From: Hormiphora californensis
Taxonomy: Eukaryota > Ctenophora > Tentaculata > Cydippida > Pleurobrachiidae
Direction: 5' to 3'
DNA: 64,000 nucleotides
Assembly: GCA_020137815.1 (NCBI GenBank)
Contig: CM035352.1
Span: forward strand, 6,610,025 to 6,674,024
The notes beneath the pieces are model-generated. The model did not search any database. It had not been told where the DNA came from and was given only the letters and a program-made list of their open reading frames with translations. The position numbers and the translations under genes were made by a program. This document shows, piece after piece, positions 9,301 to 18,705 of the stretch (positions are counted from its first letter, which is position 1; each line of letters opens with the position of its first letter).

Positions 9301-11317
9301 TCCATGGTAGTTTCTTCAGAATTCTGCTCCATGGGCTGCTCCTTGGTAGTTTCTTCGGAATTCTGCTCCACAGGTGCAGAGAGAACAGTGATGAGACTGT
9401 CGTTTGAAGAGTTAGTTGACCTTGGAGATGCTATTTCAGTAATCCTCGGGCTTGCAACCGGAGTGATTGTTGTTCCCATTTCCACAGTTTCCTTGACAGT
9501 TTGGGATGCGGAGGTGTGGAAGACCGGGGTTTTCTTCCTCAGCTCGACCTCAACGATTTTCTGGAGCCGTTCCAGTCCTTGGGTAACTGAGCTGATTCTT
9601 TGCATTATGTTCATTGTGATTAGTCGTCCATTTTCTGCGACTATCTTTCCTTGCTCTAGGTCCGCCTGGTACATCGGGAGCAGGCGTGCACTATTAGCCT
9701 TTATCGTCCGTCCAATGTGCACGAATCCCAGCACCATAATGAGTGCAAGTAGTAGAAGGGTCACAGACAGTAGGACGACGTCTGGCGTGAACATCTTGTC
9801 TTTATTATCTTTGGTTTTCTTTGGGTTCTGGTATTTGTTGTTGGTTGATTTCTTGGTTGATTGAGAGCAACAACAAAAGCGATTACGTATGCGGGGGGTT
9901 CTGCACGTGCTAACTTGAACACACCTTGTAGACAGGGTTACCATGGCAACACGTGCATACCACCCCACTAATCTAATCACCCCACTAATCTAATCACCCC
10001 ACCAATCATCAACCCCACTAATCTAATCACCCCACTAATCTAATCACCCCACCAATCCTCAATCCCACCCCCTCATGTCAAGACCTCCCTTTCCCGTTAT
10101 CGATTTTCTAACAACCCTTCTCCCCTCAGTTGATAGTGATTTGCTACTAAAGAATACTCACATAATAGCTGAGGCAGTAGGACGTTATATAAGCGAGGTT
10201 TCCGACAAATCAATTGCTATCCTACAAGACCGTATGGTAAGTGGTTATTGATTGTCAAATCAAATCAAAGTGGTTATTTGTATGTTTCCCACTCGCCCCG
10301 AACCCTGCACACAACCCCTTCTACCTTCAGGTACCTAATAAAGATATGCTAGCACGAACAGTACAATATCTGTCTACAACCCAACGAGCCGCACCTCTTC
10401 TCACCAAAGAAAGTTCAGTCATCAGCTTTTTGGAGCAGGTAAAAAAGACATGAAATTTACACACCATTTCACCTCAACTTTCTGTAGCGGTGTATCGCTC
10501 GTTTTGAGCGCGCATAGTGTGAAAAGTACATCGTGTTAGCGTGTGACCCTCATTTCCCTTGTTTTCTCTGCGCGCGTATTTCCGGCCAGCTGGACTTCCG
10601 AACATCTGGTTTTGATTTATTTATTGTTTGTTTTATCGAATGAGCAAGCCCAGGGGCCTTTCATTTGTCTTGGTGTTTGGGTGTACCGTTAAAAACACAA
10701 GGCGGTATTTTGCCTGCTCCTTCATAAAACTAAACGTGACTTATCCTGAAGCTGACACATTTCCCTCGTTGGATGAGGTTAACAGTGATATTGTCCAAAC
10801 CATGCAACAACAACCCCCTCTCTCAGATGATGGAGAAGTTCACGAGTGAGGTTATTGTGTCTGAGTTCAAGGCGTCCAAACGTGATCCAGAGTTCCAGTT
10901 TTATGATAACACAGAAGTGAAATTATTCGCATACAAGTAAGCATCTGTGACATTTCAATATCTCAGTAATATACATTTGTTTATGGGTTGAACTTGAAAA
11001 CTGGCTTAACGATATTGTAGTTATGAAATGAAATGCCAAAGACTAAACCCCCTTTTTTTCAGTGTAAAACCAGCCGTATTCGACCTATTCCTTGCAATCG
11101 CTGTGTTCGCCTATTTAGGAACTGTCTACCTTTGCATAAAAGTAAGTAGACCTAACCACTAACCAGTTTTGATTTGATTTTATTACACGATAAGAAAGTT
11201 TTGAGAGGTTGGCTTTAGCCCACCAATATAATCCAGATCAAAACATAACAATATTTTCAGGCCATTCCCCACGTCCTAACTGCAATCTACCAATCAAAGA
11301 AGTTGAAATCGTCCTGA
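5887..11317 (+). CDS. NCLN: Nicalin (ER membrane M28-like protein)
   Basis: Twelve exons: 5887-6054, 6420-6582, 6951-7060, 7221-7358, 7484-7638, 7779-8088, 8552-8681, 10130-10236, 10331-10438, 10827-10936, 11063-11141 and 11261-11317. All have GT-AG borders. The protein has an N-terminal hydrophobic segment (residues ~12-32), an M28 aminopeptidase-like lumenal domain (IAIVAHFDSFG, SNGSGVAAFLELARLLAK, YDILFLLTGAGKLNYLSSK) and a C-terminal TM region (KPAVFDLFLAIAVFAYLGTV) ending in a short Lys-containing tail. Nicalin is a nicastrin relative that works with NOMO and TMEM147 in the ER translocon; this is family knowledge. Intron 7 hosts an antisense gene, and the exon 3 acceptor is tandemly duplicated. 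Confidence 0.92.
6060..6145. repeat. GT-rich microsatellite in nicalin intron 1
   Basis: Interrupted (TG)n with repeated TGACGTGTG motifs begins directly after the exon 1 donor. Confidence 0.8.
6347..6418. repeat. CT microsatellite forming the intron 1 polypyrimidine tract
   Basis: A nearly pure (TC)n run ends at CTACAG, the acceptor of nicalin exon 2. The microsatellite therefore doubles as an extended polypyrimidine tract. Confidence 0.85.
6774..6950 (+). repeat. Tandem duplication of the nicalin exon 3 acceptor
   Basis: Copies of TTGATGTC(CC/GA) start at about 6774, 6869, 6909 and 6951. The last three are each preceded by or linked to ATTTTATGTCTTGTTTCAG. The copy at 6909 has an intact acceptor immediately upstream; the true exon starts at 6951. 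The 42-bp spacing keeps frame, and translation from the 6909 acceptor has no stop. Confidence 0.8.
7376..7435. repeat. Relic of a Tc1/mariner-like terminal inverted repeat
   Basis: Contains CGGACCACGATTTATCGGA and, inverted, CCCGGTAAATCGGATCC. These resemble the termini (CAGTCGGACCCCGATTTAAC) of the intact element at 36914-37750. It lies in nicalin intron 4. Confidence 0.5.
8884..8923. repeat. 14-bp hairpin in nicalin intron 7
   Basis: CTCTGATCATGCAC is followed after a 12-base loop by its exact reverse complement GTGCATGATCAGAG. It could be a small MITE remnant. Confidence 0.6.
9240..9794 (-). CDS. Small single-pass membrane protein nested antisense in nicalin intron 7
   Basis: The open frame extends upstream to 9980, but the ATG at 9794 is the best start because it places the hydrophobic segment FTPDVVLLSVTLLLLALIMV at the N-terminus (184 residues). 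After this membrane anchor come a basic/polar stretch, a possible short coiled coil (about residues 45-75, with LERLQKIVEVEL) and a Ser/Thr/Glu-rich tail. The tail contains tandem copies of EQNSEETTxEQPM. The gene is intronless and lies wholly inside intron 7 of nicalin on the opposite strand. I do not recognise the family. The length, membrane segment and protein-level repeats favour a real gene over chance, but no homologue is named. Confidence 0.5.
   Translation of the reverse strand: MFTPDVVLLSVTLLLLALIMVLGFVHIGRTIKANSARLLPMYQADLEQGKIVAENGRLITMNIMQRISSVTQGLERLQKIVEVELRKKTPVFHTSASQTVKETVEMGTTITPVASPRITEIASPRSTNSSNDSLITVLSAPVEQNSEETTKEQPMEQNSEETTMEQPMEQRTEEPSPDITLQIE
9961..10070. repeat. 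Tandem repeat CCCCACTAATCTAATCA in nicalin intron 7
   Basis: About six imperfect 17-bp units in two higher-order blocks with CACCAATC(A/C)TC separators. They lie upstream of the exon 8 acceptor. Confidence 0.8.
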
Positions 11318-11329
11318 TCTGACCACCAT

Positions 11330-11770
11330 GGTTAAGTTATATTTCAGAGAATATATATAAACATTGTGTGAACCCCCTATTGTTTGTTTGACCAGCTGCG
11401 AAGTGAGAGAGAGAGTTGTTGTGTTTTTTTGTGTTTGTGTTTCCCAAGAGAATCTGTGTTGCAGCATTTATTTATCTTACATTAATTAATTACGCAGCTT
11501 GTTTTTGGTAATTAACAATTTTTAGGTTTGTTCTTTACAGCATGAAGCTATAAAGGGTTCAAATGTGCACTAAACAAAAATAGAAAACAAATAGAAAATA
11601 GCTCATAACACAATATAACCCTGACCCTATTCGTGACCATCCAGCTCCGCTTTCGCTCAGACTGTGTACTACAAAGATACAGTCATGTTGTATGACAACT
11701 CCCTCCCTTGTCTCACAAAAGATTTCCCTTTCCAAACCGGCCGACATTACAAGTCGTAAAGATACGGTCG
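11330..11770. other. Intergenic region between nicalin and the orphan gene
   Basis: AT-rich sequence containing the 3' end region of nicalin and the downstream flank of the minus-strand orphan gene. No convincing gene, RNA or repeat was seen. Confidence 0.5.
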
Positions 11771-11774
11771 TATA

Positions 11775-11873
11775 GTATGACCTCTCAGTCCTAATCTCAC
11801 AGAATCATCTCAGTCCTAATCTCACAGAGCCGTCTCAGTCCTGATCTCGATGCTTTCAGCTTTACGTGACCCA
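11775..11873. repeat. Tandem repeat of about 25 bp at the 3' end of the orphan gene
   Basis: Units of CTCAGTCCTAATCTCACAG occur three to four times with small changes. The same motif supplies the last codons of the minus-strand ORF (…CIRDQD), so the array probably grew from the gene's 3' end. Confidence 0.7.
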
Positions 11874-12629
11874 TCAGTCCTGATCTCTAATACAAAGAGA
11901 GTCTCTATTGAGTTCAGCTGTACAGCACTGACACTGGGCACCCCCATACACACAACTACTGTAAGGATACCCCTCGTTCCAATTCTCCTCGCACCTGAGC
12001 CCCGCTGTAGATGGAGAGTCAGTAAACTTGTAGCTAACATCCTCGTTCATGTACCGCATCTGAGTGTACGTCCACACTGGGTCAAAGTAAGGGAAGGAGA
12101 GGTAGTAACTAGGGTTCTGTTCGCTATCTGATGGTTCTGGAGTGTCTCGATATGAACTCTCCTCCTCCTCTTCCACCCCGACCTCCTCCTCCCCCAACTT
12201 GGCACGCTCTAAACTAGCTATAGCCTGGTCTAGGACTGATAATGCAGTTTTACTGGTTGTTGAGTTCGTGGTGCAGCTAGATCCTTGTGTGTTGTGCCTG
12301 CTCCTACTACCGGATCTGTTCGTACAACTACCACTATCACTTCGGGCATCTTGTTGCAGATCCCATGTCTGTAACTCCCCTGTCTGGTGGTTTAGTACAC
12401 TGTCAGCTCGATGCCTGGCCTGTAATTCCCCTGTCTGATGGTTTAGTATACTATCAGCACGATGCCTGACAGCTACTGTACCAGCGATATTAGGGCTCAC
12501 AGGGGCTGTGGTATGGTTAGGCGAAGGAGCAGTGGTAGGGGCTACAGAGGGGCAATACCGCCATGACTGGGAGTATTGGTCGTAATAATAGTTGTTCCAC
12601 CACACGCCGTTATTGTTCACCCACGACAT
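11874..12629 (-). CDS. Orphan 251-residue protein, Trp/Tyr/Asn-rich N-terminus
   Basis: A single intronless frame starts at an ATG at 12629. The N-terminus is rich in Trp, Tyr and Asn (WWNNYYYDQYS). A Pro/Thr segment follows, then two copies of RHRADS(I/V)LNHQTGELQ at about residues 56-91. Next come a Ser/Arg-rich stretch, a short helix (LDQAIASLERAKL) and an acidic run (EEEVGVEEEEE). The C-terminus is Tyr/Cys-rich with a CQCC motif. No signal peptide or TM segment is visible. I do not recognise a family. The internal duplication is seen at DNA level too. It lies between nicalin (convergent) and the P2X gene. Confidence 0.5.
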   Translation of the reverse strand: MSWVNNNGVWWNNYYYDQYSQSWRYCPSVAPTTAPSPNHTTAPVSPNIAGTVAVRHRADSILNHQTGELQARHRADSVLNHQTGELQTWDLQQDARSDSGSCTNRSGSRSRHNTQGSSCTTNSTTSKTALSVLDQAIASLERAKLGEEEVGVEEEEESSYRDTPEPSDSEQNPSYYLSFPYFDPVWTYTQMRYMNEDVSYKFTDSPSTAGLRCEENWNEGYPYSSCVYGGAQCQCCTAELNRDSLCIRDQD

Positions 12630-12639
12630 CTTATATCAT

Positions 12640-14300
12640 TTTACCATCTTGCTAAATTATATTGGGGGTTTTATACAGAGACTTTATTTGAGTAGGTATC
12701 AGTGGCGCCTACTTAGGGATACACAAAGCAAAGTTAGGGATTGCCACAAATGAAGAACAAATGCCTTTTCTCAGCTGTTGAGTACTCCACAACTTTTCAA
12801 TTGAATATCCCACTAACCACACATGCACAGGTGCAATTCTGCTCTGCACCTCAGAATGCTCAGAACAGTCAGCATAAAAATAAAATGGCAGGATAAATTG
12901 GGGTACATTTTTAGTGGTTTGAGGTTACTGGCGGCTCCCGCTAGTTTCAATTCAATCGAAGCACAAAAATGCAAACAAATCAGGAGATATTGCAATATCT
13001 CCTGGGCTAATATAGTGGATACAAGAGCTATCACATATATTATTTTGTGTGATTGACTGGCACATTACATTGCATGCGAAAACAGCCCAAAAATCCTCCT
13101 GAATTCAATCACTTCCCTCTACTACACCACACAGGGGAACAACAATTAGTAAACAACAATTAGTAGATATAGACCTTGGATGTGGAGATATAAACGGCCG
13201 GCAGATACACATTGTATCTTGGCAGATACACACATTGGATCTTGGCACAGTTTGTGTGAACCAAGCTGGTAATCGGGGCGTTACATCACTTTCACCCTCT
13301 GGAGATATATCTCGTTAAGAGCTACATCATTTACACTGGTACAGAGTGTGCCAAAATTGGGAGACATTGATTGGGCAAATCCCGATCGAATGAGTTTGAC
13401 ATTACCTTGTATGTGAGATCGACCTCGATCTCACTCAGGCATCAATGTGGCCAATGAACCGGCTGCCTTGCTTGACTCACCGGGTTTCAGTTTGAACAAA
13501 ACATTGAACCATATGGCAATTGACAATGACGATAAACAGACAATCTGGTGGTGATTCTGAATGGAATTGAATGACTTGGCACTCCACTGTCTCCGGTCTC
13601 GCCCGTGTCCCAACTTCCAGGACCAAGACGAGAAACCACAACTTGGTTTCGTTTGCTCAGCTGGGACAACAAACAGAGTACACAGCCGGCCGGAGAGACA
13701 GTACAGTGTCGGATCACCAAGCGGCTGACAAGCGGTAAAATTCACCAACTGCTGTCAAAGCGCGCGCGGGACACTTCGCGCCAGATTATCAAATAAAACA
13801 GTTTCGCGCGCCACGTAACCGGTCTCCTGTGTTGTGAGTTGCTGGGAGGGGAATGGGAAGTTCAGCCTGAGCGCTCAGATCGGGTCTACGGAACAGATGA
13901 GCAGGCCAGGGACGTATGGCAGCAGGCGGCTATTGGTTGGTTCCTGTATATGTGTGTCTTGAGTTGTTGGGAGTTGAATGCAACTGTCCGTTCAGATTAG
14001 GTCTGCGGAACAGATGACCAGGGACGATTTTGATTGGATCAACTCAAAGAGGCTATTGGATATATTACTCACCTAGCGATTTGACCTTCAGTGGGCCTTC
14101 ATTGTTTGATAAAATTACGACAAGCTATTCTTTGTTGTATAAAAGAAAGTTAAATCATGCAACACAATAACTGATCTTTCAGACACATATCTTAAATTAA
14201 AAACTTAGCAGTATTAAAAACACGTTTACCCTAGCTCATTATCAGCAAAATCAGTTTACGCGAAATTAACAAAAACAAATTAAGTCTACAACGAGTCCAT
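12640..14300. other. 1.7-kb region with no identifiable gene; degenerate repeats
   Basis: Contains a short palindrome near 12985-13006 (GGAGATATTGCAATATCTCC) and a degenerate duplication in which 13835-13930 resembles 13955-14060, sharing GTCTACGGAACAGATGA-type sequence. Nearby are CpG-rich motifs (GCGCGCGGGAC around 13760). It may include a promoter for the flanking genes. The ORFs here look like chance frames. Confidence 0.45.
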
Positions 14301-14304
14301 ATTC

Positions 14305-14398
14305 CTTCGAGATCCGCACAAAGTCCCTCGAGATCCGCACAAAGTCCCTCGAGATCCGCACAAAGTCCCTCGAGATCCGCACAAAGTCCCCCATAGTC
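14305..14398. repeat. 21-bp tandem repeat next to the P2X stop codon
   Basis: Four to five near-identical units of TCGAGATCCGCACAAAGTCCC lie immediately downstream (3') of the minus-strand P2X gene, in its likely 3' UTR. Confidence 0.85.
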
Positions 14399-14404
14399 CC
14401 CTCA

Positions 14405-15538
14405 CTACTCTTCCTTCTTGCTCATCCACTCAAGAAGACTATGTTTACTCCCACTAGCCACACTATGATCAACAATATCACCATCCTGCATTCCATATAT
14501 CACCTCCCTATAGAACCCACTCTGGGGCAGAAGATACAGCGCTATAATGTCCCCAACTGTAGTAATCAGTGTTATCAGACTCATTGAGGTAGCCAGACAC
14601 TGCAGTAGACATGTTATGGAGAACACTCCAAGGGAGCCACCCTGCACAAACTTTAGATGAACACCATACCTCTTTCTCAGTAGCCGATGCTGTACATTCG
14701 TGTAACGGTCGTGTGCTGTAGCAGTGTTGTAAGGGACGGTAGATGAAAAAAGAAGGGACGGCGTTACCATGGGGATTACTTCCTCAACTCTGTACGGTGT
14801 ATAAGGCACTCTCTCAACTGTGTATCTATACCGGAGTGGTGTTGTTCCCCACCAACTACTGAGAGTGTTTTCATAGAAGAGAGTTACTATTAGTAGACAC
14901 CCCTTTCTTCTAAAGGATTTTCCGTTACCGTTAGGTGAATCAGAAGTCTCATCAAGAGATCCTAACCCGGAAGCCATTAGCAGATCGTCTAAAGACAGCC
15001 GATCAGCGTGTTCAAGATCACTAAATTCCCGTATTAACCTCCCCTCTTGATCCTCTAGATACCCTGTCATGGTCCTTTGAGTGCCAGTAAGAAGGAGATC
15101 TCTGGAGTGTACCGAGTGTTCCACCTTTATATCAACCCTCTCAGGATGTTGGGAATAGTACTGGCTCTCTCCCTGACGATCCTCTGTCATCTTCAGTCCA
15201 GGGTGGAGAGTCTGGTAACGCTCTTTGAAGAACGTTGCTATTGTCACAGAGTCCTTGTCCAGTGGCCAGGCTAGCTCCTTTCCATCAATCAGGTAACACT
15301 GACATTTCGGGCACTCGCAGTAATTGGTGAGATGGAGGTGGAGGGGTGGTCAGGTTTAAAGAGTCTGAGATAAGAGTGACGGAGCCGTGAGGAGCAGTGT
15401 CTATCTGCAGGTAGCCCTTTATTGATGATGATAGTTAGTAATTGAGTAGAGAATCACGGAGGCAATACCGATGTAGTAGTAGAGACCTAGGAACCGGTCC
15501 TTGATGGTACAATATTTGAACGTCGTGTAGAGTACCAT
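14405..15538 (-). CDS. P2X-type ATP-gated cation channel (two frame breaks in the N-terminal third)
   Basis: Read from an ATG at 15538, the gene spans about 378 codons without introns, the right size for a P2X subunit. Visible family features are IKDRFLG before TM1, then KGYLQID, then the Cys-rich YCECPKCQCYLIDGKELAWP. Further on are GCLLIVTLFYEN and YRYTVERVPY in the ectodomain, then RYGVHLKFVQGG and a second TM segment (TTVGDIIALYLLP) followed by FYREVIYG. The usual YxxxK tail motif is not intact (YREVI), and I cannot see the classic Lys pair of the ATP site. The N-terminal part needs one frame change near 15430 (after SITNYHH) and another near 15345 (before NYCEC). No plausible intron explains either without deleting TM1 or adding stops. 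This is either a gene with sequencing indels or a young pseudogene. Confidence 0.78.
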
Positions 15539-15934
15539 TTTCCACCAGTGCAGCCGAGAAGTACACAGTGTTAGGCGAGAGGGAAGGGGACCTCTAGAGG
15601 AAACAGGAGTGGGTTAGTGGGTGAGGTAGTAATAGTGGGTTAGTGCCTAGTGGGTTATTGGGCTAGTTGGCTAGTTGGTGAGGTAGTTAGTGGAGCAAAG
15701 TCAAACACAGATAATTTAGAGTAAAAAGATATTTTGGTTAAACATCAACAAATATTTCTAGGATAAAATTGGGGTTCTCCTCCACCCACACAACTGATAA
15801 TATTGTTCCAAATATTTCAAACACGTCGGAACACGTTACAGTTTTCAATAACACTGTCCCTCAAACCCCACTTCTCTCCACGTTTCTTCTTTACTCCATT
15901 TCTTTTCAACCCCATTTCTCTCCATGTTTGTTCA

Positions 15935-17845
15935 TCACTGCATCTGTGCCTTCCGTATCATATCCATCCTCTGAAAACAGTGTTATTATTGAAACAAGAA
16001 TAACATCGAGGAATTCTGGCCCGGGCAATACACTTTAGTTCACAATTTAGGATAATTTAGTAGTTTCAACAATAGAATAAAGTCGGATTTTTTAATCAAG
16101 GGACAGGAGGCCGCGCATTCAGAGGGGTCGCGCGGCTTTGTATTTGCACGTGATAATCGAGATCAAGTTCCTGGCAATCTTAAGACTTGAACCCGGAAGC
16201 GTTGGAAAGATAATACATTTTCAACGCAACCAAAACCATGTCTTTATCTTATCAGGAACAGGAGATATGAGCGAAAACGTTTAGCACGCGCAAATAGACT
16301 TTTGTAAATGCGTGGCCCCTGTCCCTTGATTAAAAAATTCGACTTTAGGTATACTTGGTGACGGGTGTCTGACCCCCCCCCCCAAGTCTCAATAAAGTAA
16401 GTGTACAAATAAAAACAAGATGGTTTGCCAGTAAGTGTACCTGTTCTCCCACCCCCTCCAAGTCTCAATAAAGCAGGTGTACAAATAGAAACAAGATGGT
16501 TTTCCAGTAGGTGTACCTGTTCTCTGACCCCCCACAAGTCTCAATAAAAAATAAAGTGTACCTGTTTGTGTTGTTCCAGACAGATGTCCTTTTTAGCAGG
16601 TTTCTGTTCCTGTTCCCGGGTATACCCAGGTACCCACAGGTCGTAGTGTCGATCTAGATACAGCAACACATCCTTCGTCTCCAATTGTTTGCTCTTTCGG
16701 TGCGATGCGATCTGAGCTGCGGATCCGATAACGTCCTCAAGGAAGTCATCGCCTATCTTTAGTAACACCTAGAGAGAGGGTGAATTGTTGATTGTTGAAT
16801 GTTTTGAGAAATAAAGGGAAGGTTGTTTGATGTACAGAGATGTAATGTTATCAATAAAAGGAAATCTGTGATAGTTTAGAATTGACTGAAACGTGATCGT
16901 TACCTCTTCCACCTCATCATCCAGCTGTCCAAGGGGGTCAATACCTCTCAGGACTTCCTTAAGATGTCGCTTCTGCAAGACCCGCTCCCCCTCTCCCCTA
17001 CTTCCCAGATTGGTAGGTAATGGTGGTGGCATCGTCGGTCTCTGCGTGGGGAGAGTTTCAGTATTTTAGCAGGGGGGGGGGGCGTTTTGCTAAAAACAGG
17101 TTGGTCCAGCAGATAGATAAGAAGCGAAAGTAACTTGTTTTTGGTTTACGTAATTCAAATAAGAGTTCTTATCTCTAGGGTTTAGATCACAGAAACACAA
17201 CTTCTAGAACATACACCGATACCTCGCCCCCCTCCACTATGTAACTTTACCTGATGGTTAGTTAGACCGGGTACCATACCAGGGGGCATGTTGCCCTGTA
17301 TAGTTACCTGATGGTTAGTTAGACCGGGTACCATACCAGGGGGTATGTTGCCCTGTATAGTTACCTGATGGTTAGTTAGACCGGGTACCATACCAGGGGG
17401 TATGTTGCCCTGTATAGTTACCTGATGGTTAGTTAGACCGGGTACCATACCAGGGGGCATGTTGCCCTGTATAGTTACCTGATGGTTAGTTAGACCGGGT
17501 ACCATGCCAGGGGGCATGTTGCCCTGTATAGTTACCTGATGGTTAGTTAGACCGGGTACCATACCAGGGGGCATGTTGCCCTGTATAGTTACCTGATGGT
17601 TAGTTAGACCGGGCACCCACTACCCCTCCACTGGGTATAGTTACCTGATGGTTAGTTAGACCGGGCACCATACCAGGGGGTATGTTGCCCTGTTGAATAT
17701 TGCTCTGGTTGATAAACCCTGATTGTCCAGGAACCATCAAACTGGGGGTTGTGTTCGCCCCTCCCGTCATTACCAACCCCATCATACTCTGTCCACCCGG
17801 CCCTGACATTGGGGCTCTACTGTGCCATAAACATTCCCTGTACAT
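15935..17845 (-). CDS. TAF12: TAF12, histone-fold subunit of TFIID/SAGA
   Basis: Four exons: 17845-17645, 17041-16904, 16768-16562 and 15970-15935, all phase-consistent. The histone fold begins in exon 2 (VLQKRHLKEVLRGIDPLGQL, DDEVEEV) and continues through exon 3 (LLKIGDDFLEDVIGSAAQIA, HRKSKQLETKDVLLYLDRHY). The last 12-codon exon encodes RMDMIRKAQMQ and a stop, matching the RMALIRK ending of the family. TAF12 pairs with TAF4 or TADA1 in TFIID and SAGA. Exon 1 is a Gly/Met/Pro/Asn-rich N-terminus; the first ATG at 17845 or the one at 17809 could be used. The donors of introns 1 and 3 both lie at the edge of tandem repeats whose units carry the donor sequence. Confidence 0.9.
16080..16345. 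mobile_element. 266-bp MITE in TAF12 intron 3
   Basis: Terminal inverted repeats of about 27 bp: AAGTCGGATTTTTTAATCAA at the left, its complement at the right. The interior contains CTTATCAGGAACAGGAGATA, shared with elements at 23746-24018 and 23225-23400. No coding capacity. Confidence 0.8.
16383..16561. repeat. About 67-bp tandem repeat containing the TAF12 exon 3 donor
   Basis: Two and a half units of CAAGTCTCAATAAA…GTGTACCTGTTCTC. On the coding strand each unit presents ACAG|GTACAC, the donor sequence used at 16562. Confidence 0.8.
17233..17700. repeat. 57-bp minisatellite built from the TAF12 exon 1 end and donor
   Basis: Seven or so units follow the exon 1 donor. On the coding strand each carries CCATCAG|GTAACTATACAG and encodes PGLTNHQVTIQGN(M/I)PPGMV. 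The first junction is 52 bp rather than 57, so the rest of the array is out of frame with exon 1. That supports reading the array as intronic and the first donor (17645) as the real one. Confidence 0.88.
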
Positions 17846-18420
17846 AAAGGTGGTGAGTGGAAGTTCGTATACAGACCTTCCTTCAATTTTCCAAGGAGGT
17901 TAATGTAAAGTACATGGCAGTGAGTGAAAAGGGAAGACAAGGGAATTGTAAATCTTTCAAATCGTATAAAAATTGTGAATCAAAAAACATAACACCATCA
18001 AAATTATCTGAAACAAGAATAATTGCGGTATAATGCCATACCGCCTGATTTCCCCGCCAACCATGTGATCTGGCATGTGCCAGTTGCCACACCTGCTTCT
18101 AATTGGGCACTGATACGTGAGCCGGTATAGGTGATGGTTGCCTGAGCTATGTGATATCCTAGTAATAATAATAAGTCGCAGTTCCGATCACAAATGCAGA
18201 ACAATGTTCATTGCACAATGACGTAGGGCGCGATGACAAATCTATGAACAATTGTAATTGCAAGTGCAACATAAAGGCGCCGCGCACATGCGCGCGAACT
18301 TCCTGTATTGCTCAGTCAGTAAGTGACAGCATTCCGCACTGGATAGTTGCCAACAGCAACTCAGGAGGTTACGTTACAGGATTTAAGCGTGACACTTCAC
18401 TAGTATGTAAAATAAAATTG

Positions 18421-18497
18421 TCGAATTCTAAACCCCTATGCCTTTTTACAAAAGGCATCCGGGTGAATGCCTTCGGCATTCACCGGGCGGGGAAAAA
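18421..18497. repeat. Three-stem palindromic repeat, copy 1
   Basis: Outer stem CCCC/GGGG encloses two hairpins: ATGCCTTTT…AAAAGGCAT and GGTGAATGCC-TTC-GGCATTCACC. A second copy lies at 30050-30133 with matched base changes in each stem. Confidence 0.75.
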
Positions 18498-18526
18498 ATA
18501 TTATAAAAAAGAAAAACTTGTGCACG

Positions 18527-18640
18527 TATATACACTTGTGCACGTATATACACATAGTGTAGAAATATAAATAGTGTAGAAATATAAATTAGTGGGACAC
18601 CCCATAGTGTAGAAATATAAATAGTGTAGAAATATAAATT
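18527..18640. repeat. Short AT-rich tandem repeats
   Basis: Two units of TTGTGCACGTATATACAC are followed by four units of ATAGTGTAGAAATATAAAT, in two pairs separated by TTAGTGGGACACCCC. The repeats are downstream of the first 7TM gene. Confidence 0.8.
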
Positions 18641-18705
18641 AAAGTCATGCAGGAGTTACTGCATTCAGGTTGAAAAAGGAGCCATTTTCTCTAAAGATAA
18701 CAATA

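Larger units (their letters stand above)
17850..18700. other. Intergenic region upstream of TAF12, CpG-rich patch near 18275-18302
   Basis: Contains GCGCCGCGCACATGCGCGCG and nearby TTCCTG/CAAT-like motifs, reasonable for a TATA-less promoter of TAF12, which starts at 17845 on the minus strand. No TSS evidence exists. The remainder holds the repeats listed separately. Confidence 0.3.

Noticed and set aside
13431-13748. Minus-strand ORFs of 77-105 codons
   Set aside because: No domain or splice context, and overlapping frames in both directions; chance ORFs.
15425-15470. A 41-bp GTGATT…TAAAG intron in the P2X N-terminus with a TACTAAC branch point
   Set aside because: It fits frame but would delete most of TM1, leaving only about 9 residues between RFLG and GYLQ. 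An indel is more likely.
17182-17616. 144-codon repeat ORF as a separate protein
   Set aside because: It is the intronic TAF12 minisatellite; its frame is not continuous with exon 1.
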